Origin: Delphinus delphis
Taxonomy: Eukaryota; Chordata; Mammalia; Artiodactyla; Delphinidae
Reading direction: 5' to 3'
DNA: 64,000 nucleotides
NCBI RefSeq assembly: GCF_949987515.2
Contig: NW_027192670.1
Span: 1,178,001 to 1,242,000 of the forward strand
Of this stretch, positions 12,636 to 26,851 are shown one piece after another. A model generated the notes under the pieces. The model was given only the letters and a program-made list of their open reading frames with translations, did no database searches and was not told the DNA's origin. The position numbers were made by a program, and so were the translations under genes. Positions within the stretch are counted from its first letter, which is position 1. Each line of letters begins with the position of its first letter.

Positions 12636-14215
12636 CTTGGCCCAGTTTGCAATTTCTGCGGAAGATGAACAGGAATAGGGAGAATCAATGAGAGACTAGC
12701 TGGAGGTGTCTGGACGGGCAAATTTAATTCTCATTTCCCACCAGGAAAAGGAATTAACCAAAGGCTCAGCGTGCCGAGCCGGAACCAGATTAGGGCCTGA
12801 AGCCATCCTGCGGTGTTGCGACCAGCTCAAAAGAAAGCGAGTTGAAGAAAGGAGCTCAGGGCCACTGTAATTCACAAACCTGCAGAGTTATAAATGACAG
12901 CTATCGTCCAAAAATATGCTGAAGTAAGGCTGCCAAGAGGACTTGAAAGCGGGTCAGAATTGCAGGAAACCGATTTCAGGAGGTAGACTGGAATTGCATT
13001 GAAAGCATAGGAAAAGAGGCAGAACATCCACAATGATGCACTTGGCCAAAAAGGGAGTATGCGTTTTTTCCTGAATATATTCAGGAAAAAACGCATACGC
13101 CCTTTTTGGCCAACCAAGCAAACTTGCAAAGGAAATCTGCACTACAATGAAGTCTCACTACCCCCCGGTCAAAAGGGCCATCTGAAAAAAGTGTAAAATC
13201 CAGAAAGGCAGGACAGGCCATGGAGAACTGGGAGCCTTGTTATGCTGAGGGGCGGGATGGAAATTGCCAACAGACACTCGGGAGAAGTGTATGGTGTTTC
13301 CTGAAACATATAAAAAACAAAGCAACAGAGCCTAGGGCACTTCCACTTATGGCCCTACAGCTTAGGGAAATTAAAATCAAAAAGACACAGCCACCCCAAA
13401 GTTTGGGACGCCTCTGTTTACAAGAACCTCGTTTACCGCACAAGTTCAATATCACAGAAAGTGAAAAATGGATAAAGAACTTGTGGTACTTATGTACAAT
13501 GCAGTATCACTCAGCAATGAAATCTATGTCATCAGGCCCATAGCAGCATAATGAGTGGATTGAGGTACGATGATTCTAACTGAAATAAGTCACACAGAAA
13601 AAGAAACATCATAAGATATCAGTAATGCACGGAATGTAAACTTGGCTACACAGGAACTGAATTCCAAAACAGAACAGGGTCTCAAATTTAGAAAACCAAC
13701 TTATGCTTACTTAAGGGGAAAGGTGAGTTGGGATGCTGTATAAAACCAGAGATTGAAATGAGCACAGATAAAGTTCCTTAAGCCAAATATGGAATAGACA
13801 AGAGCTACTCCTTGCTCAACGAAATGGACTCAACACCCCATATTAAACGCCTAAGAATGTACCTGACTAGTAAGTATCTTAAAACCTATGGATTGCTATG
13901 TCTCCAAAAGAGAATCAAGCGTGTGTACAGGGGCATAAACGCAGCAGTGATAGGATTGGAGAGGTTCGGTGAGCAAATGAAGACCCTTTGAAGTCATATT
14001 GCATGGTACCCATTACACGGGTCTCAACTCTCTAGGTTTAAGGTATTCTTCCTTCAGCTAAAACATGCATGTGGAACCCAGAGTATGATCAACCATGTGA
14101 ACGGGAGACGTGTTCAGATATGTCTCAGGTTTCCTCCCCTGGTACTCGGGTGCAACATTCCAGATGCTTTACTAACACTCTCCCCACTTGGAGAGTCAGC
14201 GCCTTTAACCTCCTG
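12636..14215. repeat. Satellite monomer M9
   Basis: Variant string 2-1-2-2-2. The palindrome at 13042-13113 has one mismatch. This is the second monomer in which the L1 ORF2 relic frame is open. Confidence 0.9.
13220..13543 (+). pseudogene. Relic of L1 ORF2 C-terminus, second open copy
   Basis: Same 107-codon frame and same ORF2-tail resemblance as the copy at 585-908, with a few substitutions, including LCTMQYH where the other reads LRTMQYH. A private change (cctacag for cctatag) removes the stop that closes the frame in most monomers. The two open copies carry different rescuing changes at that point, which argues for chance loss of a stop and not for selection. Confidence 0.7.
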
Positions 14216-15795
14216 CTTGGCCCAGTTTGCAATTTCTGCGGAAGATGAACAGGAATAGCGAGAACCAATGAGAGACTAGCTGGAGGTGTCTGGACGGGCA
14301 AATTTAACTCTCATTTCCCACCAGGAAGAGGAAATAGCCAAAGGCTCAGCGTGCCGTGCCGGAACCAGATTAGGGCCTGAAGCCATCCTGCGGTGTTGTG
14401 GCCAGGTCACAAGAAAGCGAGTTGAAGAAAGGAGCTCAGGGGCACTGTAATTCACAAACCTGCAGAGTTATAAATGACAGCTATCGTCCAAAAATATACT
14501 GAAGTAAGGCTGCCAAGAGGACTTGAAAGCGGGGCAGAATTGCAGGAAACCGATTTCAGGAGGTAGACTGGAATTGCATTGAAAGCATAGGAAAAGAGGC
14601 AGAACGTCCACAATGATGCACTTGGCCAAAAAGGGCGTATGCGTTTTTTCCTGAATATATTCAGGAAAAAACGCATACGCCCTTTTTGGCCAACCAAGCA
14701 AGCTTGCAAAGGAAATCTGCACTACAATGAAGTCTCACTTCCCCCCGGTCAAAAGGGCCATCTGAAAAAAGTGTAAAATCCAGAAAGGCAGGACAGGCCA
14801 TGGAGAACTGGCAGCCTTGTTATGATGATGTGCGGGATGTAAATTGCCACCAGACACTTGGGAAAAGTGTATGGTGTTTCCTGAAACATCTAAAAAACAA
14901 AGCAACAGAGCCTAGGGCACTTCCGCTTATGGTCCTATAGCTTAGGGAAATTAAATTCAAAAAGACACAGCCACCCCAAAGTTTGGGACGCCTCTGTTTA
15001 CAAGAACCTCGTTTACAGTACAAGTTCAACATCGCAGAAAGTGAAAAATGGATAAAGAAGTTGTGGTATTTACTTACAAAGCAATATCACTCAGCAATGA
15101 ACTCTATGTCATCAGGCCCTTAGCAGCACAATGAGTGGATTCAGGTATGATGATTCTAACTGAAATAAGTCACACAGAAAAAGAAACATCATAAGATATC
15201 AGTAATACACGGAATGTAAACTTGGCTACACAGGAACTGAATTACAGAACAGAACAGGGTCTCAAATTTAGAAAACCAACTTATGCTTGCTTAAGGGGAA
15301 AGGTGAGTTGGGGTGCTGCATAAAACCAGAGACTGAAATGAGCACAGATAAAGTTCCTTAAGCCAAATATGGAATAGTCAAGAGCTACTCCTTGCTCAAC
15401 GAAATGGACTCCACACCGCATATTAAACGCCTAAGAATGTACCTGACTAGTAAGTATCTTAAAACCTATGGATTGCTATGTCTCCGAAAGAGAATCAAGC
15501 ATGTGCACAGGGGTGTAAACACAGCAGTGATAGGATTGGAGAGGTTCGGTGAGCAAATGAAGACCCTTTGAAGTCATATTGCATGGTACCCATTCCAGGT
15601 GTTTCAACTACCCAGGTTTAAGGTATTCTTCCTTCAGCTAAAACATGCATGTGGAACCTCGAGTATGTTCAACCATGTGATCGGGAGACGTGTTCAAATA
15701 CGTCTCAGTTTTCGTACCCTGGTACCCGGGTGCAACATTCCAGATGCTTTACTAACACTCTCCCGAATTGGAGAGTCAGCGCCTTTAACCTCCTG
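14216..15795. repeat. Satellite monomer M10
   Basis: Variant string 1-1-1-1-1, one of two copies carrying state 1 at all five sites. The palindrome at 14622-14693 is perfect. Confidence 0.9.
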
Positions 15796-17375
15796 TTGGG
15801 CCCAGTTTGCAATTTCTGCGGAAGATGAACAGGAATAGCGAGAACCAATGAGAGACTAGCTGGAGGTGTCTGGATGGGCCAATTTAACTCTCATTTCCCA
15901 CCAGGAAGAGGAAATAACCAAAGGCTCAGCGTGCCGTGCCGGAACCAGATTAGGGCCTGAAGCCATCCTGCGGTGTTGCGGCCAGCTCACAAGAAAGCCA
16001 GTTGAAGAAAGGAGCTCAGGGGCACTGTAATTCACAAACCTGCAGAGTTATAAATGACAGCTATCGTCCAAAAATATACTGAAGTAAGGCTGCCAAGAGG
16101 ACTTGAAAGCGGGGCAGAATTGCAGGAAACCGATTTCAGGAGGTAGACTGGAATTGCATTGAAAGCATAGGAAAAGAGGCAGAACGTCCACAATGATGAA
16201 CTTGGCCAAAAAGGGCGTATGCGTTTTTTCCTGAATATATTCAGGAAAAAACGCATACGCCCTTTTTGGCCAACCAAGCAAGCTTGCAAAGCAAATCTGC
16301 AGTACAATGAAGTCTCACTTCCCCCCGGTCAAAAGGACCATCTGAAAAAAGTGTAAAATCCAGAAAAGCAGGACAGGCCATGGAGAACTGGGAGCCTTGT
16401 TATGTTGATGGGCGGGATGTTAATTGCCAACAGACACTCGGGAGAAGTGTATGGTGTTTCCTGAAACATCTAAAAAACAAAGCAACAGAGCCTAGGGCAC
16501 TTCCACTTATGGTCCTATAGCTTAGGGAAATTAAAATCAAAAAGACACAGCCACCCCAAAGTTTGGGATGCCTCTGTTTACAAGAACCTCATTTACCGTA
16601 CAAGTTCAGTATCACAGAAAGTGAAAAATGGATAAAGAACTTGTGGTACTTACGTACAATGCAGTATCACTCAGCAATGAAATCTATGTCATCAGGCCCG
16701 TAGCAGCATAATGAGTGGATTCAGGTACGATGATTGTAACTAAAATAAGTCACACAGAAAAAGAAACATCATAAGATATCACTAATACACGGAATGTAAA
16801 CTTGGCTACACAGGAACTGAATTCCAAAACAGAACAGGGTCTCAAATTTAGAAAACCAACTTATGCTTGCTTAAGGGGAAAGGTGAGTTGGGGTGCTGCA
16901 TAAAACCAGAGATTGAAATGAGCACAGATAAAGTTCCTTAAGCCAAATATGGAATAGACAAGAGCTACTCCTTGCTCAACGAAATAGAGTCAACACCACA
17001 TATTAAACGCCTAAGAATGTACCTGACTAGTAAGTATCTTAAAACCTATGGATTGCTATGTCTCCAAAAGAGAATCAAGCGTGTGTACAGGGGCATAAAC
17101 GCAGCAGTGATAGGATTGGAGAGGTTCGGTGAGCAAATGAAGACCCTTTGAAGTCATATTGCATGGTACCCATTCCACGGGTCTCAACTCTCCAGGTTTA
17201 AGGTATTCTTCCTTCAGCTAAAACATGCATGTGGAACCCAGAGTATGATCAACCGTGTGAACGGGAGACGTGTTCAAATATGTCTCAGTTTTCCTCCCCT
17301 GGTACTCGGGTGCAACATTCCAGACGCTTTACTAACACTCTCCGCACTTGGAGAGTCATCGCCTTTAACCTCCTG
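15796..17375. repeat. Satellite monomer M11
   Basis: Variant string 2-2-2-2-2, carrying state 2 throughout. The palindrome at 16202-16273 is perfect. Its 3' part is nearly identical to that of M12. Confidence 0.9.
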
Positions 17376-18953
17376 TTTGGCCCAGTTTGCAATTTCTGCG
17401 GAAGATGAACAGGAATAGGGAGAACCAATGAGAGACTAGCTGGAGGTGTCTGGACGGGCAAATTTAACTCTCATTTCCCACCGGGAAGAGGAAATAACCA
17501 AAGGCTCAGCGTGCCGTGCCGGAACCAGATTAGGGCCTGAAGCCTTCCTGCGTTGTTGCGGCCAGCTCAAAAGAAAGCGAGTTGAAGAAAGGAGCTCAGG
17601 GGCACTGTAATTCACAAACCTGCAGAGTTATAAATGACAGCTATCGTCCAAAAATATACTGAAGTAAGGCTGCCAAGAGGACTTGAAAGCGGGGCAGAAT
17701 TGCAGGAAACCGACTTCTGGAGGTAGACAGGAATTGCATTGAAAGCATAGGAAAAGAGGCAGAACGTCCACAATGATGCACTTGGCCAAAAAGGGCGTAT
17801 GCGTTTTTTCCTGAATATATTCAGGAAAAAACGCATACGCCCTTTTTGGCCAACCAAGCAAGCTTGCAAAGGAAATCTGTACTACAATGAAGTCTCACTT
17901 CCCCCCGGTCAAAAGGGCCATCTGAAAAAGTGTAAAATCCAGAAAGGCAGGACAGGCCATGGAGAACTGGGAGCCTTGTTATGCTGATGGGCGGGATGTA
18001 AATTGCCAGCAGACAATCGGGACAAGTGTATGGTGTTTCCTGAAACATCTAAAAAACAAAGCAACAGAGCCTAGGGCAGTTCCACTTATGGTCCTATAGC
18101 TTAGGGAAATTAAAATCAAAAAGACACAGCCACCCCAAAGTTTGGGACGCCTCTGTTTACAAGAACATCATTTACCATACAAGTTCAATATCACAGAAAT
18201 TGAAAAATGGATAAAGAACTTGTGGTACTTACATACAATGCAGTATCACTCAGCAATGAAATCTATGTCATCAGGCCCGTAGCAGCATAATGAGTGGATT
18301 CAGGTACGATGATTCTAACTGAAATAAGTCACACAGAAAAAGAAACATCATAAGATATCACTAATACACGGAATGTAAACTTGGCTACACAGGAACTGAA
18401 TTCTAAAACAGAACAGGGTCTCAAATTTAGAAAACCAACTTATGCTTGCTTAAGGGTAAGGTGAGTTGGGGTGCTGCATAAAACCAGAGATTGAAATGAG
18501 CACAAATAAAGTTCCTTAAGCCAAATATGGAATAGACAAGAGCTACTCCTTGCTCAACGAAATAGACTCAACACCACATATTAAACGCCTAAGAATGTAC
18601 CTGACTAGTAAGTATCTTAAAACCTATGGATTGCTATGTCTCCAAAAGAGAATCAAGCGTGTGTACAGGGGCATAAACGCAGCAGTGATAGGATTGGAGA
18701 GGTTCGGTGAGCAAATGAAGACCCTTTGAAGTCATATTGCATGGTACCCATTCCACGGGTCTCAACTCTCCAGGTTTAAGGTATTCTTCCTTCAGCTAAA
18801 ACATGCATGTGGAACCCAGAGTATGATCAACCGTGTGAACGGGAGACGTGTTCAAATATGTCTCAGTTTTCCTCCCCTGGTACTCGGGTGCAACATTCCA
18901 GACGCTTTCCTGACACTCTCCGCACTTGGAGAGTCATCGCCTTTAACCTCCTG
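17376..18953. repeat. Satellite monomer M12
   Basis: Variant string 2-2-2-2-2, with s3 as attctaaaac. The palindrome at 17782-17853 is perfect. It shares rare changes with M11 (aacaccacat, tccgcacttgg, gagtcatcgcc) and with M13 (caccgggaag, agccttcctgcg), which places a recent one-monomer duplication here. Confidence 0.9.
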
Positions 18954-20533
18954 TTTGGCCCAGTTTGCAATTTCTGCGGAAGATGAACAGGAATAGGGAG
19001 AACCAATGAGAGACTAGCTGGAGGTGTCTGGACGGGCAAATTTAACTCTCATTTCCCACCGGGAAGAGGAAATAACCAAAGGCTCAGCGTGCCGTGCCGG
19101 AACCAGATTAGGGCCTGAAGCCTTCCTGCGGTGTTGCGGCCAGCTCCAAAGAAAGCGAGTTGAAGAAAGGAGCTCAGGGGCACTGTAATTCACAAACCTG
19201 CAGAGTTATAAATGACAGCTATCGTCCAAAAATATACTGAAGTAAGGCTGCCAAGAGGACTTGAAAGCGGGGCAGAATTGCAGGAAACCGAATTCTAGAG
19301 GTAGACTGGAATTGCATTGAAAGCATAGGAAAAGAGGCAGAACGTCCACAATGATGCACTTGGCCAAAAAGGGCGTATGCGTTTTTTCCTGAATATATTC
19401 AGGAAAAAACGCATACGCCCTTTTTGGCCAACCAAGCAAGCTTGCAAAGGAAATCTGCACTACAATGAAGTCTCACTTCCCCCCGGTCAAAAGGGCCATC
19501 TGAAAAAAGTGTAAAATCCAGAAAGGCAGGACAGGCCATGGAGAACTGGGAGCCTTGTTATGCTGATGGGCGGGATGTAAATTGCCAACAGACACTCGGG
19601 AGAAGTGTATGGTGTTTCCTGAAACATCTAAAAAACAAAGCAACAGAGCCTAGGGCACTTCCACTTATGGTCCTATAGCTTAGGGAAATTAAAATCAAAA
19701 AGACACAGCCACCCCAAAGTTTGGGACGCCTCTGTTTACAAGAACCTCGTTTCCCATACAAGTTCAATATCACAGAAAGTGAAAAATGGATAAAGAACTT
19801 CTGGTACTTATGTACAATGCAGTATCACTCAGCAATGAAATCTATGTCATCAGGCCCATAGCAGCACAATGAGTGGATTCAGGTATGATGATTCTAACCG
19901 AAATAAGTCACACAGAAAAAGAAACATCATAAGATATCAGTAATACACGGAATGTAAACTTGGCTACACAGGAACTGAATTACAGAACAGAACAGGGTCT
20001 CAAATTTAGAAAACCAACTTATGCTTGCTTAAGGGTAAAGGTGAGTTGGGGTGCTGCATAAAACCAGAGATTGAAATGAGCACAGATAAAGTTCCTTAAG
20101 CCAAATATGGAATAGACAAGAGCTACTCCTTGCTCAACGAAATGGACTCAACACCCCATATTAAACGCCTAAGAATGTACCTGACTGGTAAGTATCTTAA
20201 AACCTATGGATTGCTATGTCTCCGAAAGAGAATCAAGCATGTGTACAGGGGCATAAACGCAGCAGTGATAGGATTGGAGAGGTTCGGTGAGCAAATGAAG
20301 ACCCTTTGAAGTCATATTGCATGGTACCCATTCCACGGGTTTCAACTACCAAGGTTTAAGGTATTCTTCCTTCAGCTAAAACATGCATGTGGAACCTAGA
20401 GTATGATCAACCATGTGATCGGGAGACGAGTTCAAATATGTCTCAGTTTTCGTACCCTGGTACTCGGGTGCAACATTCCAGACGCTTTACTAACACTCTC
20501 CCGACTTGGAGAGTCAGTCCCTTTAACCTCCTG
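18954..20533. repeat. Satellite monomer M13
   Basis: Variant string 2-1-1-1-1. The palindrome at 19360-19431 is perfect. Shares ctgactggtaag and ttaagggtaaagg with M14. Confidence 0.9.
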
Positions 20534-22113
20534 TTTGGCCCAGTTTGCAATTTCTGCAGAAAATTAACAGGAATAGCGAGAACCAATGAGAGACTTGCTG
20601 GAGGTGTCTGGACGGGCAAATTTAACTCTCATTTCCCACCAGGAAGAGGAATTAACCAAAGTCTCAGTGTGCCGTGCCGGAACCACTTTAGGGCCTGAAG
20701 CCATCCTGCGGTGTTGCGGCCAGCTCACAAGAAAGCGAGTTGAAGAAAGGAATTCAGGGGCACTGTAATTCACAAACCTGCAGAGTTATAAATGACAGCT
20801 ATCGTCCAAAAATATACTGAAGTAAGGCTGCCAAGAGGACTTGAAAGCGGGGCAGAATTGCAGGAAAGCGATTTCAGGAGGTAGACTGGAATTGCATTGA
20901 AAGCATAGGAAAAGAGGCAGAACGTCCACAATGATGCACTTGGCCAAAAAGGGCGTATGCGTTTGTTCCTGAATATATTCAGGAAAAAACGCATACGCCC
21001 TTTTTGGCCAACCAAGCAAACTTGCAAAGGAAATCTGCACTACAATGAAGTCTCACTTCCCCCCGGTCAACAGGGCCATCTGAAAAAAGTGTAAAATCCA
21101 GAAAGGCAGGACAGGCCATGGAGAACTGGGAGCCTTGTTATGCTGATGGGCGGGATGTAAATTGCCAACAGACACTCGGGAGAAGTGTATGGTGTTTCCT
21201 GAAACATCTAAAAAACAAAGCAACAGAGCCTAGGGCACTTCCACTTATGGTCCTATAGCTTAGGGAAATTAAAATCAAAAAGACACAGCCACCCCAAAGT
21301 TTGGGATGCCTCTGTTTACAAGAACCTCGTTTACCATACAAGTTCAATATCGCAGAAAGTGAAAAATGGATAAAGAACTTGTGGTACTTACGTACAATGC
21401 AGTATCACTCAGCAATGAAATCTATGTCATCAGGCCCTTAGCAGCACAATGAGTGGATTCAGGTATGATGATTCTAACTGAAATAAGTCACACAGAAAAA
21501 GAAACATCATAAGATATCAGTAATACACGGAACGTAAACTTGGCTACACAGGAACTGAATTACAGAACAGAACAGGGTCTCAAATTTAGAAAACCAACTT
21601 ATGCTTGCTTAAGGGTAAAGGTGAGTTGGGGTGCTGCATAAAACCAGAGATTGAAATGAGCACAGATAAAGTTCCTTAAGCCAAATATGGAATAGACAAG
21701 AGCTACTCCTTGCTCAACGAAATGGACTCAACACCCCATATTAAACGCCTAAGAATGTACCTGACTGGTAAGTATCTTAAAACCTATGGATTGCTATGTC
21801 TCCGAAAGAGAATCAAGCATGTGTACAGGGGCATAAACGCAGCAGTGATAGGATTGGAGAGGTTCGGTGAGCAAATGAAGACCCTTTGAAGTCATATTGC
21901 ATGGTACCCATTCCACGGGTTTCAACTACCCAGGTTTAAGGTATTCTTCCCTCAGCTAAAACATGCATGTGGAACCCAGAGTATGATCAAACGTGTGAAC
22001 GGGAGACGTGTTCAAATATGTCTCAGTTTTCCTCCCCTGGTACTCGGGTGCAACATTCCAGACACTTTACTAACACTCTCCCCACTTGGAGAGTCAGCGC
22101 CTTTAACCTCCTG
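20534..22113. repeat. Satellite monomer M14
   Basis: Variant string 2-1-1-1-2. The palindrome at 20940-21011 has one mismatch (a g within the t run). Confidence 0.9.
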
Positions 22114-23692
22114 TTTGGCCCAGTTTGCCATTTCTGCGGAAGATGAACAGGAATAGCGAGAACCAATGAGAGACTAGCTGGAGGTGTCTGGACGGGCAAA
22201 TTTAACTCTCATTTCCCACCAGGAAGAGGAAATAACCAAAGGCTCAGCGTGCCGTGCCGGAACCAGATTAGGGCCTGAAGCCATCCTGCGGTATTGCGGC
22301 CAGCTCAAAACAAAGCGAGTTGAAGAAAGGAGCTCAGGGGCACTGTAATTCACAAACCTGCAGAGTTATAAATGACAGCTATCGTCCAAAAATAGACTGA
22401 AGTAAGGCTGCCAAGAGGACTTGAAAGTGGGGCAGAATTGCAGGAAACCGATTTCAGGAGGTAGACTGGAATTGCATTGAAAGCATAGGAAAAGAGGCAG
22501 AACGTCCACAATGATGCACTTGGCCAAAAAGGGCGTATGCGTTTTTTCCTGAATATATTCAGGAAAAAACGCATACGCCCTTTTTGGCCAACCAAGCAAA
22601 CTTGCAAAGGAAATCTGCACTACAATGAAGTCTCACTTCCCCCCGGTCAACAGGGCCATCTGAAAAACCTGTAAAATCCAGAAAGGCAGGACAGGCCATG
22701 GAGAACTGGGAGCCTTGTTATGCTGATGGGCGGGATGTAAATTGCCAACAGACACTCGGGAGAAGTGTATGGTGTTTCCTGAAACATCTAAAAAACAAAG
22801 CAACAGAGCCTAGGGCACTTCCACTTATGGTCCTATAGCTTAGGGAAATTAAAATCAAAAAGACACAGCCACCCCAAATTTTGGGACGCCTCTGTTTACA
22901 AGAACCTCGTCTACCGTACAAGTTCAATATCACAAAAAGTGAAAAATGGATAAAGAACTTGTGGTACTTACGTACAATGCAGTATCACTCAGCAATGAAA
23001 TCTATGTCATCAGGCCCATAGCAGCATAATGAGTGGATTCAGGTACGATGATTCTAACTGAAATAAGTCACACAGAAAAAGAAACATCATAAGATATCAC
23101 TAATGCACGGAATGTAAACTTGGCTACACAGGAACTGAATTCTAAAACAGAACAGGGTCTCAAATTTAGAAAACCAACTTATGCTTCCTAAGGGGAAAGG
23201 TGAGTTGGGGTGCTGCATAAAACCAGAGATTGAAATGAGCGCAGATAAAGTTCCTTAAGCCAAATATGGAATAGACAAGAGCTACTCCTTGCTCAACGAA
23301 ATGGACTCAACACCCCATATTAAACGCCTAAGAATGTACCTGACTAGTAAGTATCTTAAAACCTATGGATTGCTATGTCTCCAAAAGAGAATCAGGCGTG
23401 TGTACAGGGGCATAAACGCAGCAGTGATAGGATTGTAGAGGTTCAGTGAGCAAATGAACACCCTTTGAAGTCATATTGCATGGTACCCATTACACGGGTC
23501 TCAACTCTCCAGGTTTAAGGTATTCTTCCTTCAGCTAAAACATGCATGTGGAACCCAGAGTATGATCAACCGTGTGAATGGGAGACGTGTTAAAATATGT
23601 CTCAGTTTTCCTCCCCTGGTACTCGGGTGCAACATTCCAGACGCTTTACTAACACTCTCCCCACTTGGAGAGTCATCGCCTTTAACCTCCTG
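22114..23692. repeat. Satellite monomer M15
   Basis: Variant string 2-2-2-2-2, with s3 as attctaaaac. The palindrome at 22520-22591 is perfect. A short loss lies near 23,187 (gcttcctaagg). Confidence 0.9.
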
Positions 23693-25272
23693 TTTGGCCC
23701 AGTTTGCAATTTCTGCGGAAGATGAACAGGAATAGGGAGAACCAATGAGAGACTAGCTGGAGGTGTCTGGACGGGCAAATTTAACTCTCATTTCCCACCA
23801 GGAAGAGGAAATAACTAAAGGCTCAGCGTGCAGAGCCGGAACCAGATTAGGGCCTGAAGCCATCCTGCGGTGTTGCGGCCACCTCAAAAGAAATCGAGTT
23901 GAAGAAAGGAGCTCAGGGGCACTGTAATTCACAAACCTGCAGAGTTATAAATGACAGCTATCGTCCAAAAATATACTGAAGTAAGGCTGCCAAGAGGACT
24001 TGAAAGCGGGGCAGAATTGTAGGAAACCGATTTCAGGAGGTAGACTGGAATTGCATTGAAAGCATAGGAAAAGAGGCAGAACGTCCACAATGATGCACTT
24101 GGCCAAAACGGGCGTATGCGTTTTTTCCTGAATATATTCAGGAAAAAACGCATACGCCCTTTTTGGCCAACCAAGCAAGCTTGCAAAGGAAATCTGCACT
24201 ACAATGAAGTCTCACTTCCCCCCGGACAAAAGGGCCATCTGAAAAAAGTGTAAAATCCAGAAAGGCAGGACAGGCCATGGAGAACTGGGAGCCTTGTTAT
24301 GCTGATGGGCAGGATGTAAATTGCCAACAGACACTTGGGAGAAGTGTATGGTGTTTCCTGAAACATCTAAAAAACAAAGCAACAGAGCCTAGGGCACTTC
24401 CACTTATGGTCCTATAGCTTAGGGAAATTAAAATCAAAAAGACACAGCCACCCCAAAGTTTGGGACGCCTCTGTTTACAAGAACCTCGTTTACAGTACAA
24501 GTTCAACATCGCAGAAAGTGAAAAATGGATAAAGAAGTTGTGGTATTTACTTACAAAGCAATATCACTCAGCAATGAAATCTATGTCATCAGGCCCTTAG
24601 CAGAACAATGAGTGGATTCAGGTATGATGATTCTAAGTGAAATAAGTCACACAGAAAAAGAAACATCATAAGATATCGCTAATACACGGAATGTGAACTT
24701 GGCTGCACAGGAACTGAATTACAGAACAGAACAGGGTCTGAAATTTAGAAAACCAACTTATGCTTGCTTAAGGGGAAAGGTGAGTTGGGGTGCTGCATAA
24801 AACCAGAGATTGAAATGAGCACAGATAAAGTTCCTTAAGCCAAATATGGAATAGACAAGAGCTACTCCTTGCTCAACGAAATGGACTCAACACCGCATAT
24901 TAAACGCCTAAGAATGTACCTGACTAGTAAGTATCTTAAAACCTATGGATTGCTATGTCTCCGAAAGAGAATCAAGCATGTGTACAGGGGCATAAACGCA
25001 GCAGTGATAGGATTGGAGAGGTTCGGTGAGCAAATGAAGACCCTTTGAAGTCATATTGCATGGTACCCATTCCATGGGTTTCAACTACCCAGGTTTAACG
25101 TATTCTTCCTTCAGCTAAAACATGCATGTGGAACCCAGAGTATGATCAACCGTGTGAACGGGAGACGTGTTCAAATATGTCTCAGTATTCGTACCCTGGT
25201 ACTCGGGTGCAACATTCCAGACGCTTTACTAACACTCTCCCGACTTGGAGAGTCAGTCCGTTTAACCTCCTG
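23693..25272. repeat. Satellite monomer M16
   Basis: Variant string 1-m-1-1-1. The palindrome at 24099-24170 has one mismatch. Confidence 0.9.
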
Positions 25273-26851
25273 TTTGGCCCAGTTTGCAATTTCTGCGGAA
25301 GATGAACAGAAATAGGGAGAACCAATGAGAGACTAGCTGGAGGTTTCTGCACAGGCAAATTTAACTCTCATTTCCCACCAGGAAGAGGAATTAACCAAAG
25401 GCTCAGCGTGCCGTGCCGGAACGAGAATAGGGCCTGAAGCCATCCTGCGGTGTTGCGGCCAGCTCACAAGAAAGCGAATTGAAGAAAGGAGCTCAGGGGC
25501 ACTGTAATTCACAAACCTGCAGAGTTATAAATGACAGCTATCGTCCAAAAATATACTGAAGTAAGGCTGCCAAGAGGACCTGAAAGCGGGGCAGAATTGC
25601 AGGAAACCGATTTCAGGAGGTAGACTGGAATTGCATTGAAAGCATAGGAAAAGAGGCAGAACGTCCACAATGATGCACTTGGCCAAAAAGGGCGTATGCG
25701 TTTTTTCCTGAATATATTCAGGAAAAAACGCATACGCCCTTTTTGGCCAACCAAGCAAGCTTGCAAAGGAAATCTGCACTACAATGAAGTCTCACTTCCC
25801 CCCGGTCAAAAGGGCCATCTGAAAAAATGTAAAATCCAGAAAGGCAGGACAGGCCATGGAGAACTGGGAGCCTTGTTATGCTGATGGGCGGGATGTAAAT
25901 TGCCAACAGACACTTGGGAGAAGTGTATGGTGTTTCCTGAAACATCTAAAAAACAAAGCAACAGAGCCTAGGGCACTTCCACTTATGGTCCTATAGCTTA
26001 GGGAAATTAAAATCAAAAAGACACAGCCACCCCAAAGTTTGGGACGCCTCTGTTTACAAGAACCTCGTTTACAGTACAAGTTCAACATTGCAGAAAGTGA
26101 AAAATGGATAAAGAAGTTGTGGTATTTACTTACAAAGCAATATCACTCAGAAATGAAATCTATGTCATCAGGCCCTTAGCAGCAAAATGAGTGGATTCAG
26201 GTATGATGATTCTAACTGAAATAAGTCACACAGAAAAAGAAACATCATAAGATATCACTAATACACGGAATGTAAACGTGGCTACACAGGTACTGAATTA
26301 CAAATCAGAACAGGGTCTCAAATTTAGAAAACCAACTTATGCTTGCTTAAGGGGAAAGGTGAGTAGGGGTGCTGCATAAAACCAGAGATTGAAATGAGCA
26401 CAGATAAAGTTCCTTAAGCCTAATATGTAACAGACAAGAGCTACTCCTTGCTCAACGAAATGGACTCAACACCCCATATTAAACACCTAAGAATGTACCT
26501 GACTAGTAAGTAATTTAAAACCTATAGATTGCTATGTCTCCGAAAGAGAATCAAGCGTGTGTACAGGGGCATAAACGCAGCAGTGATAGGATTGGAGAGG
26601 TTCGGTGAGCAAATGAAGACCCTTTGAAGTCATATTGCATGGTACCCATTCCACGGGTCTCAACTCTCCAGGTTTCAGGGATTCTTCCTTCAGCTGAAAC
26701 ATGCATGTGGAACCCAGTGTATGATCAACCGTGTGATCGGGAGACGTGTTCAAATATGTCTCAGTTTTCGTCCCCTGGTACTCGGGTGCAACATTCCAGA
26801 TCCTTTACTAACACTCTCCCGACTTGGAGAGTCAGTCACTTTAACCTCCTG
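25273..26851. repeat. Satellite monomer M17
   Basis: Variant string 1-2-m-2-m, with many private changes. The palindrome at 25679-25750 is perfect. It is the last complete monomer of array A. Confidence 0.9.
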
